Assembly: GCA_022606135.1 (NCBI GenBank)
Contig: JABYQN010000004.1
Location: forward strand, 1,488,001 to 1,552,000
Reading direction: 5' to 3'
From: Fomes fomentarius
Lineage: Eukaryota; Basidiomycota; Agaricomycetes; Polyporales; Polyporaceae
Length of the DNA stretch: 64,000 nucleotides
The notes below the pieces were generated by a model. That model made no database searches, was not told where the DNA came from, and worked only from the letters and a program-made list of their open reading frames with translations. The first letter of the stretch is position 1. Each line of letters begins with the position of its first letter. Below are positions 1-10,539 of the stretch, in pieces. A program made the position numbers and the translations under genes.

Positions 1-1903
1 TTCCCTGCAGTGAGTCGCACGTTCGTCGGCTTTCGGTCGTTCCGAGAGGGCGCTCCGCTGTGACTGCGTCCGCGAAGGACAGGAAGGCTGCAGGAGGCCA
101 TTTTCGGGGTCGTGGATACTTGTTGAGAGTACCCCACCGGTCACATCTCGACAAGTACCCACTGCCCTCGGCCCGTATGCACGTGCGTTCTCCTCGGGGC
201 GACTGCTGCTCCCATTCACTCACCTCCGTCCTCATTCCTTCTCACACCCAGCCATCTTCTGTCCACGGTCCGATATTCCCCACACAAGGACACCCTTTTC
301 CTTGCTGGTGACCTCCTCGCCAAGTCAACCGCAGCGGGTTCCATCGACATCTTGGATTTCCTCGCGCGGCATACGTCCTCAAGCTGCGATGGCCTGCGGA
401 AGAAGGGGTCCCCGTGCAAACCAGTACACGCAGTGCGAGGCAATCACGACCAGATGATTGTTCAGTGGCGCGCGTGGCGAGATTGGTTCGAACCACTTCA
501 GCTCACATTCCCCTCGCCGTATCTGCACCCGCGACGCTCCCCTCTACCGTCACTCTCAGCTATCATTTCCCTCGCGTCAGCCACGACTACCGCATCCTAC
601 GACGCCGGTCCACCTGTCGGAACGGGTTCCCAGTTCCTCTCGCTCATAGAGTCAGAGTGGCACCGGGACCGGACTACCGATCCAGACGGTGCCAGCTCAG
701 ACGTGGAGGAGTGGGTTGACACAGCACGTAAGCGGGCTGCTGGGACGTGGCGCGCGGAATGGTGGAAACGGATCCCACAGCCGGGCAAGGGCCGCACGAG
801 CAAGGACTGGATCATGTTCGGTGACCATTACTGGATCGCAAGGCGAGTATATGCGCGTCTCCGCGCTGCTTTGGCCTCTCACGTCACTGACACTTCCGTA
901 ACTGCCTCGTAGGGATATGAAGCCGGAGCACGCAGAGTTCCTCTTCTCATTACCCCTGGTCATTCACGTCCCGTCCGAGCACTTCTTCCTTGTGCACGGA
1001 GGCCTGCTTCCCTCCGATCCGCGCCACCCTGCCAATGACGAGCGTCAGCCGCTCGCACACCCTCCCTTGCCTGACGATGACGAAGACGACGCCCCGGCGC
1101 AGCTCACTGCGGATTATGACCATCCGGTCCTTGAGTCCGAGTCGCTGCAACGCGTTTTCCCACAATTGTCCTCGGTAGATCTGGACGACGAGGTCGAGGA
1201 ACTGCGCGTCATGCAAGAACGTGCGCTGCTTGAGGACATTCCGCAAAACCGCGATCCTTGGGTCGTCCTCAACATGCGAGGCGTCCGGAAGGGCGGTAAG
1301 GTCACCCGGCGTGGTGACAAAGGCACTCATTGGGCCAAGATTTGGAACAGCCAGATGAAGCGCTGTGCCGGCTTCGAGAATGCTGCAGTGCCACCTGACA
1401 GCGTGGACGAAGACGAGGATGGTGGGCGTGAGAAGGACGGAGATGCGGTCCCTCTGCCGTGCTACCCCGCAACTGTCGTTTACGGCCACGCTGCAGCCCG
1501 GGATTTGGACGTCCGGCGCTGGACGGTAGGATTGGACACCGGGTGCTTGTATGGACGTCGCCTCACTGCACTTGTCCTTACGCGGCCGGACCATGGACAC
1601 GACACTCACGCCCCAACGCCCACATCCCCGCTCGACGACGATGGCGACGACGATGATCAAGACGAGTCGAGTGAGGAGGAGGAAGATGAAGAGCTGTTCG
1701 ATCAAGAATACGCGTCCGATGGGCCATTCGAGGGCGTGAACTCAAGGTTCGCGCGCGTCGGCGGCGGATCGGTCATCAGCCGCACGCGCAAGCCCAAGAC
1801 GTGGACGCGGAAGATCAAGTTTGGAGATAGACACTCGGACTTGGACGCGGAGCTCGTGAGCATCAAGTGCCCCAAGGTCCCTAAGACTGCAGGCCACTCG
1901 TGA
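1..1903 (+). CDS. PPN2: PPN2-like metallophosphoesterase, 5'-truncated by window edge
   Basis: This is a calcineurin-like phosphoesterase resembling yeast endopolyphosphatase Ppn2, which cleaves polyphosphate and is vacuolar in yeast. Proposed exons are <1-9, 252-842 and 913-1903. Exon 1 ends at a GTGAGT donor (position 10). Exon 2 carries the metal-binding motifs LAGD (about 306-317) and GNHD (about 442-453). Exon 3 carries LVHGGLLPSDP, then YGHAAARDL and GLDTGC near 1480-1550, the usual last metal-ligand His segment. The first motif, GDxHG, must lie upstream of the window. The C-terminal third is very acidic (about 1620-1720) and is probably disordered. The 843-912 intron starts with GC, because only that donor keeps the frame into the conserved segment beginning MKPEHAEF. 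The fold is near certain; the PPN2 assignment is likely but not proven. Confidence 0.85.
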
Positions 1904-2638
1904 TGCCCATGTAAACGTAAACGGCCAGGGACGCCGCTCTATCCCCACTCCGCCTGCATGCGGGCATTACACTCATGGTATAGTCCCCCTCTCGTGGCAC
2001 GGTGGTGTTCAGAAGGCCTGTTGTATTTGTATCGTACCATTGCTCTCCCTTTGGGGTCTTCGGACATCTGGTGCCGTAGTACATGATTTAGTAGTCTTGG
2101 AACGGGTAGGGGTAGATAGAATCCACTGTTAATTATACGTAGCATCTGTAGCATCACTTTATCTTCGCATCACGGTATATACCCTAATAACACCATCGTT
2201 TCTTCGTAGCCCTCAGTGGTCGCAATGGTTCTCCAGGGGAGTTCAGGGCCAGCCGTGCACTACAGCAAGGTCGGACCTGGACTCCTGCCTGTCCTCGAGC
2301 GCGTGTGCATCGTCATTCAGTGCATTGGCGAGCACTGAGCAGGCAGGTGCATCATTTGAGCGAATTGAATAGGACATAGTGTGCTGAGTCCAGCTGAGAC
2401 CATGGCTACTTCACGGTCAGTCTATGACGGTCCAGCCGAAGCCATGTCATATCAAGTATCGTCGCCAGACTCGAATGCGAAGGAACCTCTACCGCTAGCG
2501 TAGTAGGGACCAGAGTGGTTACATGCAGACACCACAATATCGGATCGCGTAGCTGCGTCTGCCACGAGAAGAGAATGTCACAGTGCTGGAAGTGCCAAGC
2601 GGTGGCACAGCTTCCTCCGTCATTTGTACTCGTCCGCC
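1904..2638. other. Intergenic region between PPN2-like gene and VMA9
   Basis: This 735-base stretch has no reading frame with recognisable protein features. It should hold the 3' UTR of the phosphatase and the promoter of VMA9. I see no repeat or RNA gene in it. Confidence 0.5.
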
Positions 2639-2961
2639 ATGTCGTCCTCACTTCCTACGCTCTTGATTCTCGCAATCGTTGTCGCACTTGGGGCTGCCGG
2701 ATGGGTTTCAACACCCAAGGGCTCCAATCAAACGTGAGCTAATCGACATACCTCATCCAGGCCGCCGCGTTCATCTCCCCTGCTTCAGACTCATCCGGAC
2801 CAGTATCCTCCTGACCCTGGCCTGCTGCTACCTTATGTGGACAGTGACATACCTGTCGCAAGTCCACCCGTTGGATAGTGAGTTCGATCTCCTTGGTCCG
2901 CCCATGCTGTCATGAACCATCTGCGCCTTCAGGCCCCAAGCGGTCCATTGTCCACGAGTGA
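2639..2961 (+). CDS. VMA9: V-type proton ATPase subunit e (VMA9)
   Basis: This is the small hydrophobic subunit e of the V0 sector of the vacuolar H+-ATPase, needed for V-ATPase assembly. Exons 2639-2733, 2789-2877 and 2933-2961 (213 nt) encode 70 residues, the usual family size. Introns 2734-2788 (55 nt, GTGAGC...CAG) and 2878-2932 (55 nt, GTGAGT...CAG) have good borders. The protein has one membrane segment after MSSSLPTLL, the family motif GWVSTPKG, a second membrane segment around LLTLACCYLMWTVTYL, and the typical ending HPLDSPKRS...E. No exon exceeds 95 nt, so ORF-based annotation would miss the gene. The match over all three exons makes the identification secure. Confidence 0.93.
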
Positions 2962-4037
2962 AGTTCGAGTTCGGAGACGGTTGTGTGGAGGGGGTGGAGA
3001 AGAGGAATGTCTTACTACCTCTTGGTGCGTCACGATTGTCTGTCTATGCCCCTCATGCCAACAATGATGTCTTAAGACTTTCATCTGTAGACTGCTTTGA
3101 ACGCAGAGCATTCGTGCCTATATTCATGAACATTGCATGCTCAGGCATGTTTCGCATTGCTCATATATCAACAACCTCACAATTGCGAAGGGCTGTGGTC
3201 GACTCCGCTTTGGCAATGCACGCTTGACAGGTGTAGTGGCATCATCAAGTCCTTCTGAGTCCCCTATGACAGTGTAAGACCGTTCTAAGTCAATTCTGCC
3301 CGTCCTTCAGCATGGGGTGCTACATATATCAATGCATTTGCCCCTCTCTCTTAACATCCACCACCACCCTGCATACCAGAGCAAGCTATCCTTGGCCCCA
3401 TTCCTAGCAGCGATCACGTGCCTTCGACGGCCAACATCCCTTGTCGACTGCGTCACGTTTGTCTGTCTATGCCCCTATAACCATCGAAACTGTGGTTGAG
3501 GGGGCCTAAGTACAGCTGATCTCAAGCCCTTGCGCGTTGCTCGTGTCCATGCAAATGGATTCATTCTTGATCAATGGGGAAACGAGGAAAAATACAACTA
3601 CGATGATCTATAGATGAAAGGAGGACTGTCCACAGCAATAAACACGAGAGATACGTACGTACGTCACAGGCGAGAGAACTAAGGAGCTACAGTTGGGGGC
3701 GATATCATGGGGGGTACGCTGCAATGAAAATGGAGAGATACGATACGGCACAGATGTTGCGGGCATTATTGAGAAAGCTAGATGACCGGCGTAGGCACCG
3801 GTATCGATGTAGTATGCGTGCGATGCGAAGATGAGACGGCAGATGGCGAAAGCGACGAGAGACCGAGACCGGACAGTGAGTATTGCGTGTGGTGGATGTG
3901 TGGTGTGAGGCGGGGGGCGAAGGCATTGACATGAACAAGGGAGGGCGGGAAAACGCATGCGGATGCGATGGGATGCGACGATGTGCGGCACGCACTATCC
4001 AGGTACTGTACATTGGGACATGAGCGGTGGCGATGGG
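2962..4037. other. Intergenic region 3' of VMA9 and 3' of the histidine kinase
   Basis: About 1.1 kb between two convergent genes. It contains a 28-nt direct repeat (separate entry) and a short ACGT tandem run near 3654-3664. The ORFs here show no domain features and are probably chance frames. Confidence 0.45.
3026..3476 (+). repeat. Near-identical 28-nt direct repeat pair
   Basis: The 28-mers at 3026-3053 and 3449-3476 differ at one position (A versus T after TGCGTCACG). They lie about 420 bp apart in non-coding DNA between VMA9 and the histidine kinase gene. I see no target-site duplication or coding content linking them to a mobile element. Confidence 0.6.
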
Positions 4038-7000
4038 TCATGACACGCCTAATTTTTGGAACATAGTGTCGAGCGTCTTGAACGCGACTGGCTTGACAAG
4101 GCTGACAGAACAAAATGAGCTGACCAATGATGAAGTACGCCGAGAGATGCTACTCACTATCCGTCTACACCTGCCTCGAACGCTCGACGCTTGTCTTCAA
4201 GAGAGGACATGCCCGTCAAGGCTAATATGCATGTAGGCTGTGAACGAGGCGCATTCTCGTCCTGCCTGCGCTTCGACTCTATCTCGCGCATCTGCGCCGA
4301 TGCGCCCACACCATCCAAGACAGGCATCGATAGATCCAATAGCACAACGCTACAGAAGGGGGTGATCAGATCAGGTAGAGGCTTAGTATATAGACAGACG
4401 TACTCGAAATGACCATCAGCCTCGAACGTCTTGACTCCCTCCAGCCCATCGACAGCCTCGCGGTACTCATAGCCCTGCAAAATTTGCACATCAGCAATCG
4501 AACATCGAAGCAGCGGATGGGAACATACCATGTTTCGAAGCCATTTGACCCTAATGAAGTTGCGGAACGATCAGCAGCCTGCATATACAAGATGACCAGA
4601 GGGCTACTCACAGTAAGTTCCGCAGGATGCTGTTGTCCTCCACGACGAGCACCCTGAGGGGCCCGCTCTGCTCGATCGTGCCCATAGACGACTTCAGCAG
4701 AGTTCCACCGTTCCCTACCGAGATCATCGGGGTGCTTGGCATCTGCGTCATCTGCGGCGAGCTGGGCGTCGAGTCCGAGTCCGGTTCTTCTTGCTCGACC
4801 GTCGACGGCATATACGACCAGCTCGTCAACGGATGTGCAGTGATCGCACGCGGGCCCAATGGTGGCCGCGTAGTAAACGGCATGTTGACTTCCCCATTGG
4901 CCTCCCCAGCAAGTCGGCGAGCCAACAACGAATTCTCCGGGCTGTCAAACGAAGTCGATCTCGACGGAGAGTCCGGACGGGCAGTGTAGTTGAGCAAGGG
5001 CGTCGTGCGCACGCTCTTGCCGATATTGAGCGCATGGAGTGACAGTTTGAGAGCAGCGACGAGCCGACACGGCCCGACAGGCTTGTACACGATCCTGCAG
5101 AACCCGCCGATATGCTCGTACTCGTTCACGATCGCCATCAGCCGAGGGTCTCCGCGTGCGGAAGACAGGATGATGAACGGCTTTAACGCGTGCTTGCGCT
5201 CAATCGCCTGCGTGACGGGTGTGGGATCCTCATTCACGACGACAATGTCTCCCCCGTCCCCGTCCTCGACGATGGGGAACCCCCAATCCGTCGCCAGGTA
5301 TTGCAGGAGCAGCTTCCGCAAAAGCTGCACTCCGCGAGATGTGTCGTCGAACGCGAGCAGCGATATGGTCGGCCGTTGTCCGTGCTCCAGCACCTTTTCG
5401 AGCTCGGCTGCGAAGGTGGGTGCTTCACTCGGGCCCTCCACTACTTCCGCGTTGAACGTAACCTTGATCTCAGTACCTACCCCCTCAGCGCTCCATACAT
5501 CGACCTTGCCGTCCACGCCGGATGAACGAACGATGCTGTTGACGATGGCGAGGCCCAGCCCTGTGCCTGTCTGCAGCGGGTTCTCCTGTGAGAATGGGTG
5601 GAAGAGTTGGTTCTAGAGTGACGATATACAAAGTCAGCTTGGCGATGACATGCTTCTCCCGTCCCTCTCACCTTCAAGAAGTGCTGGCTGATACCCTGCA
5701 AAGGAAACATTGAGCATACAAGCTTTCAATCTCGACAACCCGATTGCCCGTACCTTGCCAGTATCAATCACCGACAGCTCTATTTTCACCTTCCCCGGCG
5801 GCGTATCACTTGTCGGGGGCAGCTGCCGGAGCATTACGTGAACGTATCCGTCCTGCATTCAAAACGAAGCCGTCAGCCCATAAGCCCCCAACACCGTTCC
5901 TCACGTTTGCACCCGCACCGATGTGAACTTGAGGCTGTTCCCGAACACGTTCATGAGGATGCGTCGAATCCCACCCTTCTCACACCGAACATTCCATCCC
6001 TGGTAGACAGCGTGAGCACACAGGCGTCCAGACTTAGTGCGGAGCATGAAGGCACATACGGCCTCGCTGTGTCCGATATCAATCACAGTCTCGACATGCT
6101 TGTTCGGATTCGGGAGCAATAACGACTGCTGACGGTCCTTCGGAGGCGAGTATACGCTCCCAATCTCGCTCGTGAACATCCGCGCGCGGTGGCCTATCCA
6201 ACAGCCTTCCGTCGCTTCTTCCACAAGTCGCATCAGGTTGACACTGTGGGCAAGTGAATCGGTCGCAGGGGTGCCATCAGAAAACATCCGGCATGTGAAG
6301 GAGAGAAAGCTACTAACCGACTGAGATGTATGACATTCTCGACGCCGCCTGCCTTGGCGTTCCCGCTCAGTTTCGTGAAGTCTAACACGTGATTGACTGT
6401 CTCGACAAGCGACGTCCCACACGCCTGAACTGTCTGCAGAAACGATGCCTGACTGTGGTTGAGAGACGTCTCGGATAACAGCTCTGCGGCTGCGAGGATC
6501 TGGAGGGAGAATTCGTAAGAGCTTTAGCTCGGACAGCGACGACATAACCTACTCCATGCAAGGGCGTCCGTAGCTCATGCGAGATACTGATGGCGAGGAC
6601 GGTCAGCAACCCGGTGCGCGGGAAGGACGGATTCATTCAGTGCTCACTTGCTGATAAAAAGGCTCTTCGCCTTGTCCGCCAATATCATACGTCGCTTGAG
6701 GACCGCAGACAGAATGATGACACCTGATAACAGTCAGCGGCCCGAACACTCACCCAAAACAATCTAGTTGCCGACTCACCGATGGCGCGCAAGTACGAGA
6801 GTTCATGGCCCTCGAGCTGTCACAATTCCCATGCGTCAACATCCAATTCAATCTATGACCAGCTGCCTATCAGTGACGTGAACGACTTACGAAAGGCGTC
6901 GTCCGCTCGCCCGTGCTATACGCGCACAGCAACGCAAATGGCCGCTTGTCGATATTGTAGATCGGTACCGCTGCGGCGCCGTTCAATCAACGTCGACCCT

Positions 7001-10000
7001 CCCACACAATATCATTTCACTCAACCGCTTACCTAGCACGTACTGTATCCTCGTCGGCAAGAATGGTCTCAAAGCCGAATGCACGATGCCCTCGCACACC
7101 TTACCCTCGGGGTGTTTCTCGAAGAACTCCACAAGCTTACGATACTCGTCTTTGCTCATGCTCCGTGTCTGCGTCTCAGAGCCGCCGTCGGCGTCGTGCA
7201 AAGTCAGGGACGCCGTCGACTCCGCGCCCACAGTCTCGAGCACGTCAATATGCGACACGTCCATGATGATTGCGCCCTCGACGTCCAGTGTGCGCTTGAC
7301 GAGCTTGGCAGCGCGCACGTAGATCTGCTCCATCGAGGTCGACGTTGGAAGCTGCCCTTGGGACTTCTCCTCGTTCGCCTGTTTGTCGACTTCGAGACAC
7401 TCGCGCGTGAAGTGCTCCATCTGCACACTGTTCAGTATGGTGTCTGACATACCGGGACAGAGGCACTTACTGAACTCTGGATGCGATCTCTTATTCGGAG
7501 TTGGATCTAGATAGCGGTGAGAAATCACCGGCCTCGGATTAGACATGGGATCATACCTTATCCTTCCACAACTCCAGCTCTCGCATGGCAATTTGCTAAT
7601 CATAACACTAAGTATTTCATACGAGGGTGAGAAGTGTCGGACATACCGCGAACTCCTTGAGGGTATGCCTTTGGCGTGGGCTAAACTCCCGTCTTTGCGT
7701 GTCGTCCATGATAGCAAGACTAGCGTTACAACTTTGTCAGCAGCACTGTGAACTGTACCGACATCGAACTTACGTTCCGATGTTGAACCCTTCTTGAGTC
7801 CGCAGCGGGCAACCTGCATAGAATCGGAGGTGTGGGTGACCAATCACGAGCGGCTGTGCACGGGTGAGCAACGCGCGTGTCGCGCTGGTATGACGTCACT
7901 TACATTGTTCGAAAATCTCCAGTCTTCTTGTGCGTCCAAAACAACCATAGGCTCGTCTCTGCGTAACATGAGCTTAATCGACAGTTTAAGGTGAGGGGGA
8001 ACTTACTGTTGCAGGATAGCGTGTGCGCACAGTGAACTTGTCCTTAGCATGCTGCTCGACCCGATTCCAGCTGAGATCGTTGAAAACCGTAAGCACTTGT
8101 TCGGTGAACCCCGTGCTTTGAAGGATAATACGTACACTCTGACTTTAAGAACCTGCGATACGGGGAAGAACGCAATGAGCCTACCGAGGTCACGCATCTG
8201 TCTCAATCGAGAGTACTCACTGCTCCGTCCCGTCAATTAGCGATATGACAACGATCCGGGTGTTGAAAACCAATTTGACCAGGTGTGCAATCCTGTCGAA
8301 ATTCGGATCTCGACCAGTATTCCAGATGTTGAACTTATACAACGCTCTCCTCCGCTCAAGCTCATTCGGGGGATTAGGTGGTGCCAGATAACCAAGCTCG
8401 ATGAACATCTGCTCCTCCTTCGCCGCCCTGCCGGCCAGGTGGTTCACCGAACTCTCACTAGCCGGTCGCGATGCGCGGAGCCGTCGTTCAAACAGCGACG
8501 CTGTTGGCAAAGGAGCACTCGTTTGTCGCGTGAGGCATATTCTTCGGGGCAACGCAGGAACAGTGTGTGCATCGGCCTCGAATGGTGGCGCGGACACTTG
8601 TCGTGAAATGTCGGCCACGGGCCGCGTGACGGAGGTACTAGGGATAGGTGGGGCAGAGTCTGTAGGGGCGGGTGGACTGGCAATTCGTGAGGGCTCGATG
8701 TTGCCAAAGTAGTCCTCCTCTGGTTCCGGGGATGAGGTTACTGGGGCTGTTGCGGGAGGCAATACAGTATTAGGAACAGGTAGTGTGGACGCCAGACGCG
8801 CATCCGATTGAGGTTGCGTCGGTGGCTGGGGATCCACCTTTTGCCCTGGCGGAGGATCCCCCGGTTCATGGGGCGTGTTTGTGTCCATGCTAGCTGGCTC
8901 CTGGGCCGTGACACTATCGTCCACGTCTTGTGTGCCTTGCCAGAAACTGCTCAGTCGGGTTTTGCGCGCAGTATTTGGCGACATGAGCGGTAGTACGTCA
9001 GGATGAGAGCCAGGAATTGTTGCAGTGACACCGCGCATTGGATCCGTGAGTTCATGTTCTGGAGAGGGAAGCGCCAAAGGAGCTATAGACACACGTGCAG
9101 CAGCCAGTCGTATTGCAGCCGCAGTAGCCGTAGCATCGGTCGGTAGTATTGGAACTCGCGACTGCTCTGGTAGAGAATCCGCATGGAGACCTCGCATACC
9201 GGCGAAAGAGTTGCGTAGGCGATGCGAGACAAGCCCCCGACTGAGCAGGCTGTTCAACGGTTTCTGAGGTTTAGTCGGCCCTGCGGATGGCTCGGGAGAA
9301 CGCGATGTGGATAGCGTCAATGATTGAGGGATAGCTTCAATCTGCGGTAGCACGATGCGTGTGTGAGCCTCATTTATCGACGGTAGATTAGAAGTTACGA
9401 GAGGAGGGTGAGAAGCTGGAGGTTCAAAGGGTGTTTCTGCTGGTCTCCAGTCCGGAACTGTATCGAGCTCCGGCGAGTTGAATATCACGTCTGAGCTAGC
9501 ACCTGCTAGAGATGTGTCGATTGGGGTTGTGGGCGGCATGCTTGGAGCTTGAAGATGTGATCGCGGCTGCAGGGGAGTCTTGAGAGGGTCCCACCGGCCC
9601 AGAGAATACGCGTGTATGAACGTCGCCCAGTCGTACTCTGGTTCGACCATGCTGGTGTCGCGTACGGAGGACGCACTTTGGGAACCACGGGCGTCTTCGT
9701 CCGGAGAAGGATCAAACGGAGACGGCAGGACTTCTGAATGTGTGTATGCGGTCGGTCAAGGCGGCCACAGGCTGCGGGCCTGTTCAAGTAGAAAAACACG
9801 CACCTATACTAGCAAGGCGGGAAGCCTGCGCACGTAGGCCCGCGACAGCAGCACTGGCTTTCCGGTTCATGTCCCGAATAGTATGATTGTGGTAGGAGGC
9901 AGCTCTCCCCTCCTTGCGGTCGGGCGACCAGGTCTTGCTGGACGCAACCGAGTCTGAAGGCGAAGAATACTGAGAGGGAGTGAGGTCGCCCATTGGGGGA

Positions 10001-10227
10001 GCCGGAGGAAGGATGGAGGGTTTGTCCTCTGCAGACGAGGCGGTAGATGGGCGCCTGTTCGCGCGGGGCGTCTTTGTGGGCGGAGCGAGGCGGGAGATGC
10101 TGGTAAGGAGGAGGGTCGGAGGGTCGGATGCTGCAAGGGAGTAGGACAGTTGCTCGGATGGGATGGATGGGAGCTGGGGGAGAATCTGAGCAGATCGGAG
10201 GAGAGCTGGAGACGGGCGGATATCCAT
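4038..10227 (-). CDS. GAF-domain hybrid histidine kinase with pseudo-receiver and receiver
   Basis: A multi-exon hybrid sensor kinase, presumably feeding an Ypd1/response-regulator phosphorelay. In order: a Ser/Pro-rich N-terminal extension (10227-8400); a GAF domain (about 8340-7650, with ending [14 protein letters not shown] then [14 protein letters not shown]); a second GAF-like region (about 7440-6900); H-box [12 protein letters not shown] near 6580; N-box NVFGNSLKF near 5940; G1 DTGKGIS split by an intron near 5720; G2 [10 protein letters not shown] near 5560; a degenerate receiver (about 5370-5030); and a full receiver (LVVEDN near 4640, phospho-acceptor in [11 protein letters not shown] near 4330, LALTG, final LVKPV). 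The last exon ends at 4038. The start is placed at 10227 because a CT-rich, UTR-like tract lies just upstream; in-frame Mets at 10464 and 10479 are alternatives. There is no membrane segment, so it is probably cytosolic. Which fungal HHK group it belongs to is not resolved. Confidence 0.88.
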
Positions 10228-10539
10228 GAGCGAGGAGCTCGGACGTAGGCGAGGAGGAGGGATGTGGAAGAGTGTGGGCGTGTGGGGAGAGAGAGGTGGA
10301 CTAGAGAGAGATGGGCATGTCGGGGCGTGGCAGGGTGGAATGAGGGAGTGGGACGTATTACGGGCGCCAGCGGGCGAGAGTGGAGTCGTTGCCTCTTTGC
10401 TGATCCCCGGCCAGCGCTTGTCCACCGACGCACCGAGAACGTGAGTGGCTGTTGCAGACGTCATAGGTACCGCGATCAATCCAGTCCTCTGGACCTGCGT
10501 TTAATTCCCTCACAGTCGTACACTGCTGTCCACTGCCCT

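Noticed and set aside
484..495. tRNA T-loop-like GGTTCGAACC
   Set aside because: It lies inside a conserved PPN2 exon and has no cloverleaf around it.
950..1705. 251-codon minus-strand frame over the PPN2-like gene
   Set aside because: Lies opposite a conserved coding exon, has no domain and is a shadow of high-GC codon bias.
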